From assembly GCF_003385395.1 (NCBI RefSeq), contig NZ_QNUG01000008.1, forward strand, positions 1 through 64,000: a DNA stretch of 64,000 nt. Direction: 5' to 3'. The notes below the pieces were generated by a model. The model was not told where the DNA came from. It searched no databases and was given only the letters and a program-made list of their open reading frames with translations. This document shows, piece by piece, positions 54,661 to 63,279 of the stretch. The translations under genes were made by a program, and so were the position numbers. Position 1 is the stretch's first letter, and each line of letters starts with the position of its first letter. The DNA is from Epilithonimonas hispanica (GTDB lineage: Bacteria > Bacteroidota > Bacteroidia > Flavobacteriales > Weeksellaceae).

Positions 54661-56994
54661 ATGGAAAATCAAGATATCGATAAAATGTTCAATGATGCTG
54701 GGAAATCAGCAGAAGAAAATTCTACATTTCCTGCCTTTGAAAAAGTTTGGGGAAAAGTTGAAGAGAAATTAGACAAAAAAGAACAAAAGAAAAGAATTAT
54801 CCCGATTTGGTTTCCTTACGGAATGGTTGCTGGATTGGCTTTGACCTTTGGCGTTTTGTATTTTGTGAAAGATGATAAAGTACAGATTCAACCTCAGGTT
54901 GCTTCGAAAGATTTTGGAAAACCAATTAATCCAAATCAAATTGAAACTCCGAAAAAAGTTGAAGAAATTAATAAAACCTTTAAAGAGAATCTGAGCAAAA
55001 ATCCAATTCAACTTACTGAAAGAAAAGATATTATTGCTTATCAAGATGTTGAATATAAGAACGATGAGTTTGATGAAATTTTCTATAAAACAAGAGTTAA
55101 CAATCAGTCAACAAACGACAATTATATTGAAAAAAATATTTCAGAAACGCCACCACCAGCAATATCCAAAAGTTTAGAAACCTCTACAGGAATCGTTGAA
55201 AATTATGTTTATGAAACTGAAAAAACAAAAGATTTAGAATCTGTTACTGTAACCGCAATGGGGATTAAAAGAGATGCGAAAAGTTTAGGATATGCAACCC
55301 CAACTGTAAACTCTGCTTTAATGGGAAGAGTTGAAGGACTCAAAATTTCTCCAAATATGGGAAATCCTGGAAGTTCTTCAACAATTATGATTAGAGGAAT
55401 AGCTTCTTATGATAAAACAAAAGAACCATTGTATATCGTGGATGGGAAAGTAGAATCATCAAGTATTTTGAAGACCCTTAATCCTCATGTAATTGAGTCG
55501 TTGGAAGTCCTAAAAAAAGATAAGGCAATAAGTTTATACGGAAATCAGGCAATAAATGGTGTATTAATAATCAAAACCAAAAAATTATCCGAAAAGAAAA
55601 AAAGGAAATTAAACAAAGAATGGGAAATTAGACAAAAAGAGCTAAAAGAAGAAAAGAAAAGTTTACCAGAAGCTGGAAAACTAACCGCAGGCGAAGTGAA
55701 CGATTTCTCCAAATGGGATTATTGGCAAGACTTTGCGGTTCCAATTCTTGATCAATATAAGAAAACTTGGAAATTTTTCCCAGACAAAAGAGTTTCTGTA
55801 CAATTGACCAATTTTCATAGTAATCCAGTCATTGGTAAAAAATTAAAATTAATTGACTATAAAAAAGAAATCATCTGGGAAAGTGTAACAGATAATCGTG
55901 GAAATGCAGAATTATGGATTTCTTCGTTAATAGACCAGAAAACAAATTCGCAACAATATTCGATTATTGATGATGAAGGAAATGTTTTGTCAAATAATGT
56001 TAAAGAGTTCCGAAAAGGGCAGAATTTAATAAAAGTTAATGATGATTGCATCAAAAAAAGAGCATTAGATTTGGTTTTCGTTGTAGATGCAACAGGTTCT
56101 ATGGGAGATGAAATCAATTATCTTAAATCAGAATTATTGGATGTTCTGAAAAAGGTAGAAACTAATTTAACCCAAACCAACATAAGATATGGTTCTGTTT
56201 TTTACAGAGATAATGGAGATGAATATATTACAAGAAAATTCGATTTTTCAAATGATGCAGAAAATCTTATCAGTTTTATTAAAAAACAAAATGCTAGAGG
56301 AGGCGGAGACAGACCGGAAGCGGTTGTTGAAGCTTTGGAAACTTCGATTGATGAATTAGCTTGGAACAAAGAGAATTCTACAAAAATAATGTTCTTACTT
56401 TTGGACGCGCCACCACATTTATCTGAAGGAAATATTGAAATTTTAAATCAGAAAATTAAATTAGCTTCCAAAAAAGGAATCACAATCATTCCAATTGCTG
56501 CGAGTGATACGGATAAACAAACCGAATATCTGATGAGAACATTTGCTTTATTAACCAACGGAACTTATACTTTTCTGACGAATGATAGTGGAATAGGAAA
56601 TGATCATATCAAACCAACTGCAAGCGAATATGAAGTAGAAAAACTAAATGATTTATTATTAAGGTTAATCCTCCAAAGATCAACGGTTCCAGATTGTAAA
56701 AATGGTATAACAAAAGAATATATCAATAAAAAATTGGAAGTGGAAAGCCTAGATAAAAAAGATTTCGCTACCAAGGTTTATCCTAATCCAACAAAAGGAA
56801 TTTTCAAAATTGATCTAAAACGTGATGCGGAAGAGTTTATTTTGTATGATTATACGGGGAAAATTTTAATCCAGAAAAATAACTTGGTAAAAGGACTTCA
56901 CAATTTTGATATTACACATTATCCTCAAAGTGTTTATCTCGTTAAATTGAAGTATGGGACAGAATCAGAAACATTTAAAATCATTAAAAACTAA
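54661..56994 (+). CDS. Anti-sigma-like / TonB plug-like / VWA / T9SS fusion protein
   Basis: A 777-aa multi-domain protein. Residues 1-45 resemble the cytoplasmic part of flavobacterial anti-sigma proteins (FPAFEKVWGKVEEKLDKKEQ), followed by one TM helix (about 47-69). Residues 195-307 read as a TonB receptor plug (SVTVTAMGIKRDAKSLGYAT, IMIRGIAS, PLYIVDGK, SLYGNQAINGVLIIKTKK). A VWA domain (about 468-660) has MIDAS D476-A-T-G-S480. The C terminus is a type A T9SS sorting domain (KVYPNPTKGIFKIDL). No barrel is present. See findings. Confidence 0.88.
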   Translation: MENQDIDKMFNDAGKSAEENSTFPAFEKVWGKVEEKLDKKEQKKRIIPIWFPYGMVAGLALTFGVLYFVKDDKVQIQPQVASKDFGKPINPNQIETPKKVEEINKTFKENLSKNPIQLTERKDIIAYQDVEYKNDEFDEIFYKTRVNNQSTNDNYIEKNISETPPPAISKSLETSTGIVENYVYETEKTKDLESVTVTAMGIKRDAKSLGYATPTVNSALMGRVEGLKISPNMGNPGSSSTIMIRGIASYDKTKEPLYIVDGKVESSSILKTLNPHVIESLEVLKKDKAISLYGNQAINGVLIIKTKKLSEKKKRKLNKEWEIRQKELKEEKKSLPEAGKLTAGEVNDFSKWDYWQDFAVPILDQYKKTWKFFPDKRVSVQLTNFHSNPVIGKKLKLIDYKKEIIWESVTDNRGNAELWISSLIDQKTNSQQYSIIDDEGNVLSNNVKEFRKGQNLIKVNDDCIKKRALDLVFVVDATGSMGDEINYLKSELLDVLKKVETNLTQTNIRYGSVFYRDNGDEYITRKFDFSNDAENLISFIKKQNARGGGDRPEAVVEALETSIDELAWNKENSTKIMFLLLDAPPHLSEGNIEILNQKIKLASKKGITIIPIAASDTDKQTEYLMRTFALLTNGTYTFLTNDSGIGNDHIKPTASEYEVEKLNDLLLRLILQRSTVPDCKNGITKEYINKKLEVESLDKKDFATKVYPNPTKGIFKIDLKRDAEEFILYDYTGKILIQKNNLVKGLHNFDITHYPQSVYLVKLKYGTESETFKIIKN

Positions 56995-56998
56995 ATAT

Positions 56999-57023
56999 AA
57001 AGCAACTGATAAAGTTGCTTTTT
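56999..57023 (+). terminator. Terminator after VWA fusion gene
   Basis: AAAGCAACT / AGTTGCTTT stem with a short loop and a T run. Confidence 0.78.
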
Positions 57024-57078
57024 GTCATATTATGCTTTCAATAATTTTCCGTAAATTCGCTAAAATTTTTTAATCACA

Positions 57079-58470
57079 ATGAACTACGATATTATTGTTA
57101 TTGGAAGTGGACCTGGCGGTTATGTAACTGCAATCAGAGCTGCTCAATTAGGTTTCAAAACAGCCATTATTGAAAAAGAAAATCTTGGTGGAATCTGTCT
57201 TAACTGGGGTTGTATCCCAACGAAAGCATTATTGAAATCTGCTCACGTTTTCAATTATTTGAAGCACGCTGAAGATTATGGTCTTAATAAAGTGGAAAAT
57301 CCAGGATTTGATTTTACAAAAGTAATCCAGAGAAGTAGAGGTGTAGCTTCTAAAATGAGTGGCGGAATCTCTTTCTTGATGAAGAAAAATAAAATCGATG
57401 TCATTATGGGAACTGCAACAGTGAAAGCTGGTAAAAAAGTGACTGTTGTAGATGCTGACGGAAAATCAACAGAATATTCTGGAACTAATATCATCATCGC
57501 AACTGGTGCGCGTTCTAGAGAATTGCCAAACTTGCCTCAAGATGGTAAAAAAGTAATTGGATACAGACAGGCATTATCGCTTCCTGAGCAGCCAAAATCT
57601 ATGATTGTTGTAGGTTCTGGAGCTATCGGAATTGAGTTTGCTGATTTTTATAACTCAATGGGAACTAAGGTAACTGTTGTAGAATTCTTGCCAAACATCG
57701 TTCCTTTGGAGGATGAGGAGGTTTCAAAACACGTTGAGAAATCTTTGAAAAAAGCAGGTATCGAAATAATGACCAATTCTTCTGTAGAATCTGTTGACAC
57801 ATCTGGAGAAGGTGTGAAAGCGAAAGTGAAAACTGCAAAAGGAGAAATTACGCTTGAAGCTGATATCCTTCTTTCTGCTGTCGGAATTGCGGCTAATGTT
57901 GAAGGAATCGGTCTAGAAGCTGTTGGAATCAAAACTGAAAAAGGAAAAGTTTTGGTTAACGAATGGTATCAGACTTCTGTTCCTGGCTACTATGCAATTG
58001 GAGACATCATCCCAACTCAGGCTTTAGCTCACGTTGCTTCAGCAGAAGGAATCACTTGTGTTGAGAAAATCAAAGGCCTTCATGTAGAAGCTATCGATTA
58101 CGGAAATATTCCAGGTTGTACTTATTGTCACCCGGAAATCGCTTCTGTTGGTTTGACTGAAAAGCAGGCCAAAGAAAAAGGATACGATATCAAAGTTGGT
58201 AAATTCCCATTCTCAGCATCCGGAAAAGCTACGGCAAACGGTGATGTTGACGGATTTATCAAAGTAATCTTCGATGCGAAATACGGAGAGTGGTTAGGTT
58301 GTCATATGGTTGGTGATGGTGTTACCGATATGATTGCTGAAGCTGTTGTTGCTAGAAAATTAGAAACTACAGGACACGAAGTTCTTAAATCTATTCACCC
58401 ACACCCAACAATTTCAGAAGCGGTAATGGAAGCTGTTGCTGCTGCTTATGGAGAGGTGATTCATATTTAA
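57079..58470 (+). CDS. lpdA: Dihydrolipoyl dehydrogenase (E3)
   Basis: A 463-aa FAD-dependent disulfide reductase that reoxidises lipoamide in 2-oxoacid dehydrogenase and glycine cleavage complexes. GSGPGGY (9-15) binds FAD, and the redox disulfide is C40-L-N-W-G-C45. NAD motif VVGSGAIGIEF is central, and the C-terminal H-P-H-P-T-I-S-E active-site loop is present. It probably serves the E1 at 49308. Confidence 0.96.
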   Translation: MNYDIIVIGSGPGGYVTAIRAAQLGFKTAIIEKENLGGICLNWGCIPTKALLKSAHVFNYLKHAEDYGLNKVENPGFDFTKVIQRSRGVASKMSGGISFLMKKNKIDVIMGTATVKAGKKVTVVDADGKSTEYSGTNIIIATGARSRELPNLPQDGKKVIGYRQALSLPEQPKSMIVVGSGAIGIEFADFYNSMGTKVTVVEFLPNIVPLEDEEVSKHVEKSLKKAGIEIMTNSSVESVDTSGEGVKAKVKTAKGEITLEADILLSAVGIAANVEGIGLEAVGIKTEKGKVLVNEWYQTSVPGYYAIGDIIPTQALAHVASAEGITCVEKIKGLHVEAIDYGNIPGCTYCHPEIASVGLTEKQAKEKGYDIKVGKFPFSASGKATANGDVDGFIKVIFDAKYGEWLGCHMVGDGVTDMIAEAVVARKLETTGHEVLKSIHPHPTISEAVMEAVAAAYGEVIHI

Positions 58471-58496
58471 TGAGATTAACATAATATTCATAATAT

Positions 58497-58524
58497 AAAA
58501 CCACAGAAATATCTGTGGTTTTTT
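58497..58524 (+). terminator. Terminator after lpdA
   Basis: AAAACCACAGA / TCTGTGGTTTT stem with a 4-base loop and a T run. It lies only 12 bp before the patatin start. Confidence 0.85.
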
Positions 58525-58536
58525 TAATTTTACTTA

Positions 58537-59340
58537 ATGGAGAATTCGAAAATAGGATTGGTTTTATCTGGAGGAGGAACACGTGGATTAGCTCACGCAG
58601 GAGTTCTAAAGTTTCTTAAAGAAAAAAATATCGAACCAGATATCCTTTCTTGTTGTAGTGCAGGTTCTATTGTTGGTTCTCTTTATGCTTTCGGAAAATC
58701 ACCGGAAGAGATTTTGGATTTTTTTAAATCTATCTATTTTTTCAATTGGAAACATTTTACATTTAATCAACCGGGCTTGGTTTCATCTGCTATTTTCACA
58801 ACTTATCTTAATCCTATTTTTCAAGAAATGACTTTGGGAGACTTACAAAAAGATGTCAGAATTGTCGCAACTGAGCTCATTACTGGGAATCAAAAAGTAT
58901 TTGAAAAAAACTATAAAGTTGTGGATGCGATTATAGCTTCGTCCTGTATCCCCGGAATCTCCACACCTTATTTTATTAATGATGAAATGTACAGCGATGG
59001 AGGAGTTCTGAACAACTTTCCAGCTGATATCATCCATAACGAATGTGAAAACATAATTGGCGTTTATGTAACACCTCCACAAGATGTAGAAATAAATGAC
59101 CTGAAAAGTATCCGTTCTGTGACAACTCGAGCTTACGAATTGTTATCTCATAGAACAGAGATTTATAAATTCGCTTTTTGTGATTGGTTCATTACATCAA
59201 AAAAGCTATCGAAATATGGTATTTTCGAAAGAAACCCTCAACGTTTAGATGAGATTTTTGAAATCGGCTACAATGAAGCTAAACGTTCTTTTATAGAAAA
59301 TGAGGAAGAATTCACTTTAATGTTTTTAAGAAAGCAATAA
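58537..59340 (+). CDS. Patatin-like phospholipase
   Basis: A 267-aa lipid acyl hydrolase of the RssA/patatin type. The oxyanion loop is GGGTRG (12-17). The nucleophile S41 lies in CCSAG where GxSxG is usual, so the first Gly is Cys39. The catalytic Asp is in SDGGVLNNFP (about D157). No signal peptide. The native lipid is unknown. Confidence 0.9.
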   Translation: MENSKIGLVLSGGGTRGLAHAGVLKFLKEKNIEPDILSCCSAGSIVGSLYAFGKSPEEILDFFKSIYFFNWKHFTFNQPGLVSSAIFTTYLNPIFQEMTLGDLQKDVRIVATELITGNQKVFEKNYKVVDAIIASSCIPGISTPYFINDEMYSDGGVLNNFPADIIHNECENIIGVYVTPPQDVEINDLKSIRSVTTRAYELLSHRTEIYKFAFCDWFITSKKLSKYGIFERNPQRLDEIFEIGYNEAKRSFIENEEEFTLMFLRKQ

Positions 59341-59437
59341 TTACTTACTGTTTTTTTCTTCTTAAAGGGTCTCGATATTTTGATTATAAAATAATAATAC
59401 TAATTTTAATACGCTCTCACACGATAAGACTAAATAA

Positions 59438-60277
59438 TCATACGTGAGAGTCTCTTATCTTCTCTCCACAAGTTTTACAATACCTTGCATCCTCGTCGTT
59501 GTCTTGATTTCCACATCTTCGACATTGGAAATTAGTCTTTTTCTGCTTTCTGAATTCAGAAGTCACAATACCTGTTGGAACCGCAATAATGCTATAACCG
59601 CAAAGCATAACGATCATTGATAATACTTTACCAAAAGGTGTCCCGGGTGATATGTCTCCATAGCCAACTGTAGTTATAGTCACAACAGCCCAATAGACAC
59701 TTTGCGGAATACTACTAAAACCATTTTTACCACCTTCAACAATATACATCAACGAGCCAATTATAACAATGAAAATAATTATAAACAAAAGAAAGATGTA
59801 AATTTTTCTTGAGCTATGCTTCAAAGCAGAAACAATAAATCTTCCGTCGTGCATATAGTCTGCAAGATTGAAGATTCTGAAAATCCTTAAGATTCTCAAC
59901 ATTCTTATGATTGCTACAAAATGCCAAATAGGGAAAAATAAACTGATGTAAAAAGGAACAATTGACAAAAAATCTATAATTCCCAATGGGCTAAAAACAT
60001 ACTCCTCCTTGTCTTTTATACAAATAATCCGAAGAATGTACTCTATTGTAAATATTAAAGTGATGAAAAATTCAGCGTAATAAAACTCTTTGTAATACTG
60101 AAGTCTTATAATAGGAATGGTTTCCACCATTAATAAAATCGTACTAAACAAAATCAAGACAAGTAAACTAATATCAAATATTTTACCAGCTCTAGTGTGC
60201 GATAAATAAATAACTTCATAAATTTTCTTTCTCCAACCTTCTTCAGAGATAAGGTCAAATTCTGGCTTAATTTTCAT
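59438..60277 (-). CDS. Voltage-gated-like potassium channel with C-terminal zinc ribbon
   Basis: A 279-aa six-helix ion channel. The S4-like segment RMLRILRIFRIF and the selectivity filter TTVGYGDISP mark a K+ channel. The C terminus adds a rubredoxin-like ribbon, CRRCGNQDNDEDARYCKTC, of four Cys. This cytoplasmic tail is not part of standard KvAP-type channels and may sense metal or redox state. Confidence 0.9.
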   Translation of the reverse strand: MKIKPEFDLISEEGWRKKIYEVIYLSHTRAGKIFDISLLVLILFSTILLMVETIPIIRLQYYKEFYYAEFFITLIFTIEYILRIICIKDKEEYVFSPLGIIDFLSIVPFYISLFFPIWHFVAIIRMLRILRIFRIFNLADYMHDGRFIVSALKHSSRKIYIFLLFIIIFIVIIGSLMYIVEGGKNGFSSIPQSVYWAVVTITTVGYGDISPGTPFGKVLSMIVMLCGYSIIAVPTGIVTSEFRKQKKTNFQCRRCGNQDNDEDARYCKTCGEKIRDSHV

Positions 60278-60338
60278 AACAGCTAAATAAACGATGAATG
60301 TAGTAAAAAAATATTATCTAATTAATTATTAAAAAAAC

Positions 60339-60379
60339 AGACAAAAGTCTTTTTAACATAGACAAAAGTCATATATTTG
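60339..60379 (+). promoter_or_regulatory. Promoter and double operator of RES/Xre module
   Basis: AGACAAAAGTC occurs at 60339-60349 and again at 60360-60370, exactly 21 bp apart. Each is a GAC-N4-GTC dyad. TATATTTG (60372-60379) fits the -7 consensus and abuts the second dyad, giving simple autorepression geometry. Confidence 0.7.
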
Positions 60380-60398
60380 TAAAAGAAAAATTACAAAA

Positions 60399-60857
60399 AT
60401 GAAAAAATATAAAACTTCAGAGCCTTCTAAAAATGTTGTTCAAGAGACTGCTATGACTTATAGTTACCAAAACTTTGATGATGTTGGTGTTTTTAACTTG
60501 ATTGATATTACTCAAAAAGGTATTTCATTCAAACTCTTCGACGGTATTTCAAAAAAGTTTCCTTTTACGATGCAAGATTGGGCAGATTATCTTCATATTT
60601 CTGGCAAAACCTTATCTCGTTATCAGAAAGAAGATAAATCATTTGATGTATTACAATCAGAAAAAATCTTACAAATAGAAATCCTTTACAAAAGAGGCCA
60701 GGAGGTTTTTGGTTCTTCTGAGAATTTCTTGATATGGTTACAATCAGAAAACGTTGCTCTAGGAAAAACAAAACCACAGGATTTATTAGGAAGTGTTTTC
60801 GGAATATCTCTTCTTATGGATGAACTCACTCGTATAGAACACGGCGTTTTAGCATAA
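60399..60857 (+). CDS. Xre/MbcA/ParS family antitoxin (DUF2384)
   Basis: A 152-aa antitoxin with an N-terminal Xre-like HTH (MQDWADYLHISGKTLSRYQKE) and the C-terminal DUF2384 end, QDLLGSVFGISLLMDELTRIEHG, which covers the RES active site. It is 5 bp before the toxin gene and autoregulates through the upstream dyads (inference). Confidence 0.9.
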   Translation: MKKYKTSEPSKNVVQETAMTYSYQNFDDVGVFNLIDITQKGISFKLFDGISKKFPFTMQDWADYLHISGKTLSRYQKEDKSFDVLQSEKILQIEILYKRGQEVFGSSENFLIWLQSENVALGKTKPQDLLGSVFGISLLMDELTRIEHGVLA

Positions 60858-60862
60858 TTCGG

Positions 60863-61315
60863 ATGATTGTTTACAGACTTTCAAAAGAAATCTACGCCAA
60901 CGACCTTTCTGGAAAAGGTGCAGAAATTGCTGGTGCAAGATGGAATAGCAAAGGAAGACCTGCTCTTTACACAGGGCAGTCGATTGCGTTGTGCGTGGCG
61001 GAAATTGCGGTTCATATTCCGTTGGGGATTTTACCAAAAGATTATCGTTTGGTTCATATAGAAATTCCAGATGTTGAATTCGTTGAACCGAAAAGATTAC
61101 CGAAAGATTGGAATATTTTTCCACATCCAAACAGTACTCAGAAAATTGGAGATAAATTTCTTAAAGAGAATAAGTTTCTATTGATGAAAATTCCTTCTGC
61201 GGCGGTGCAAGGGGAATTCAATTATATTATTAATCCGCGACATATTAATTTTTCTGAAGTCAGAATCAAGAAAATAGAAAAGTTTACTTTTGATGACAGA
61301 TTGTTCATCAGATAA
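60863..61315 (+). CDS. RES domain NAD+-degrading toxin
   Basis: A 150-aa RES family toxin that depletes NAD+ by phosphorolysis. It has the family Arg-Glu-Ser set in RLSKEIYAN, GARWNSKGRPALYTGQSIALCVAE and the C-terminal part. Length is typical. It forms a pair with the antitoxin 5 bp upstream. Confidence 0.9.
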   Translation: MIVYRLSKEIYANDLSGKGAEIAGARWNSKGRPALYTGQSIALCVAEIAVHIPLGILPKDYRLVHIEIPDVEFVEPKRLPKDWNIFPHPNSTQKIGDKFLKENKFLLMKIPSAAVQGEFNYIINPRHINFSEVRIKKIEKFTFDDRLFIR

Positions 61316-61327
61316 AAATCAAATTAA

Positions 61328-62425
61328 ATGAAAATCAAAGAATTTATAAATGAATTTGAAAAAATAATTCCGGCAAGACAAGCGGAAGATTTTGATAATG
61401 TTGGTTTGCTTTGCGGAAATCCTGATAGAGAAATTTCAGGAGTTTTAATTTCTCACGATGCTTTAGAAGCCGTAGTTGATGAAGCTATTGAAAAGAATCT
61501 CAATTTTATATTTTGCTTTCACCCAATTATTTTTTCTGGATTAAAATCAATTACTGGAAAAAATTATGTTGAAAGAGCAGTTCTGAAAGCTTTGGAAAAT
61601 AAAATTGCAATCTATGCGATTCATACAGCATTTGATAATGATTATTTTGGGGTTAATTATAAAATCTGTGAAGTTCTTGGATTGAAGAATCAGCAAATAT
61701 TAATACCAAAACAAAATCAATTAAAAAAACTGGAAGTTTATGTTCCTGTTGATTCCGCTGAAAATTTGAAAAATGCTTTGTTCGAAGCTGGAGCTGGAAA
61801 TATTGGTTTTTATGACGAATGTAGTTTTTCAATCAACGGAAACGGAACTTTTCGACCTTTAGAAGGCTCAAATCCCGTAACCGGAACTCAAAATGAAAGA
61901 GAAAACGCCAATGAAGTCTTACTTTCTGTGATTTTCGAAGATTATAAAAAACATCAGATTCTCTTTGCGATGAAACAAAATCATCCTTACGAAGAAGTGG
62001 CTTATCAATTAATTTCTCTCGAAAACGAAAATCAATATACAGGTTTGGGAAGATTTGGAGATTTGGAAACGGAAATGGATGAAACTGATTTTCTAAAATT
62101 CGTTAAAGAAAAATTTAATCTTAATATTATCAGACACAATTCTTTAACTCAAAAAAAAATCAAAAGAGTAGGTGTATTAGGCGGAAGTGGAGCAAGTGGA
62201 ATTAAGTCCGCAATATCAGCAAAATGTGATGCTTATTTGACCGGCGATGTAAAATATCACGATTTCTTTTCAGCGGAAGATAAAATGCTGATTTGCGATA
62301 TTGGACATTTTGAATCAGAACAATTTGTAACTCAACAATTATTTGAAATTTTGTCCGAAAAATTCACTACATTTGCAATCGCTAAAACGACAATAAAAAC
62401 AAATCCTGTTAATTATTTTATATAG
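61328..62425 (+). CDS. Nif3-like dinuclear metal centre hexameric protein
   Basis: A 365-aa Nif3/YqfO protein with a PII-like insert in the middle. The metal residues lie in HPIIFSG and HTAFDND (first half) and in GDVKYHDFFSAEDKMLICDIGHFESEQ (second half). A possible GTP cyclohydrolase-type or tRNA-linked role is debated. It is translationally linked (2 bp) with the coiled-coil gene downstream. Confidence 0.93.
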   Translation: MKIKEFINEFEKIIPARQAEDFDNVGLLCGNPDREISGVLISHDALEAVVDEAIEKNLNFIFCFHPIIFSGLKSITGKNYVERAVLKALENKIAIYAIHTAFDNDYFGVNYKICEVLGLKNQQILIPKQNQLKKLEVYVPVDSAENLKNALFEAGAGNIGFYDECSFSINGNGTFRPLEGSNPVTGTQNERENANEVLLSVIFEDYKKHQILFAMKQNHPYEEVAYQLISLENENQYTGLGRFGDLETEMDETDFLKFVKEKFNLNIIRHNSLTQKKIKRVGVLGGSGASGIKSAISAKCDAYLTGDVKYHDFFSAEDKMLICDIGHFESEQFVTQQLFEILSEKFTTFAIAKTTIKTNPVNYFI

Positions 62426-62427
62426 AT

Positions 62428-63204
62428 ATGGCTAAAGTAAACGAAATTTCTGTTGAAGAAAAATTAAGAGCTCTTTACGATTTGCAAATCATCGATTCCC
62501 GTTTGGATGAGATTCGCAATACAAGAGGCGAGTTGCCGATTGAAGTAGAAGATCTTGAGATAGAAATTGAAGGTCTTGAAAAAAGAGCCCAAAAATTCGA
62601 AACTGAAATTGCTGAGCAAAATGCTGAAATCAACAGCAAAAAAGACTTGATTAAACAAGCTCAATCTCTTATTGATAAATATAAAACACAGCAAGATAAC
62701 GTTAGAAATAACAAAGAATTCGAAGCTTTATCAAAAGAGGTAGAATATCAGGAATTGGAAATTCAGTTAGCTGAAAAAAGAATCAGAGAATTCGGTGGAA
62801 AAATCGACCACAAAAAAGAAACTTTGTCTGATTTGAATGCTAAAATCGAGGAGTTGAAAAACCACTTGAACCACAAGAAAAACGAATTGGATAATTTGAT
62901 TTCTGAAACTCAGAAAGAAGAAGATTATCTATTGGAAAAATCTAAGGAATTTGCAGAAAAAATCGACGATAGATTGTTAGCTTCTTACCAAAGAATCCGT
63001 CAAGGTTCATCAACAGGTCTTGCAGTTGTAGGATTGGAAAGAGGTGCACCAAAAGGTTCTTTCTTCACGATTCCACCACAAAAGCAAATGGAAATTGCTC
63101 AGAGAAAGAAAATCATTATCGATGAGCATTCTGGAAAAATCTTGGTAGATGACGAGTTGGTAAACGAAGAAACTGCTAAAATGGAAGATATTATCAAGTT
63201 CTAA
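62428..63204 (+). CDS. COG1579-type coiled-coil protein lacking zinc-ribbon cysteines
   Basis: A 258-aa protein with long coiled coils (about 40-180). The C-terminal region corresponds to the C4-type zinc ribbon of COG1579 proteins, but the Cys are replaced: GAPKGSFF for CxxC and DEHSGKIL for C-xHC-type. It follows a Nif3-like gene, a widespread pairing. The function is unknown. Confidence 0.9.
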   Translation: MAKVNEISVEEKLRALYDLQIIDSRLDEIRNTRGELPIEVEDLEIEIEGLEKRAQKFETEIAEQNAEINSKKDLIKQAQSLIDKYKTQQDNVRNNKEFEALSKEVEYQELEIQLAEKRIREFGGKIDHKKETLSDLNAKIEELKNHLNHKKNELDNLISETQKEEDYLLEKSKEFAEKIDDRLLASYQRIRQGSSTGLAVVGLERGAPKGSFFTIPPQKQMEIAQRKKIIIDEHSGKILVDDELVNEETAKMEDIIKF

Positions 63205-63229
63205 TCAGAATTTGATTTTGATAAATAAC

Positions 63230-63258
63230 AAAAGAGACCTGAAAATCAGGTCTCTTTT
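63230..63258 (+). terminator. Terminator after COG1579-type gene
   Basis: AAAAGAGACCTGA / TCAGGTCTCTTTT, a perfect 13-bp stem with an AAA loop. It can act in both directions for the convergent genes. Confidence 0.9.
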
Positions 63259-63279
63259 CAGTTTGAGAAAATAATATAA

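Noticed and set aside
59414-59450. CTCTCAC / GTGAGAG inverted repeat over the K+ channel stop codon
   Set aside because: The loop is 23 nt and there is no strong T tract, so terminator function is not supported.
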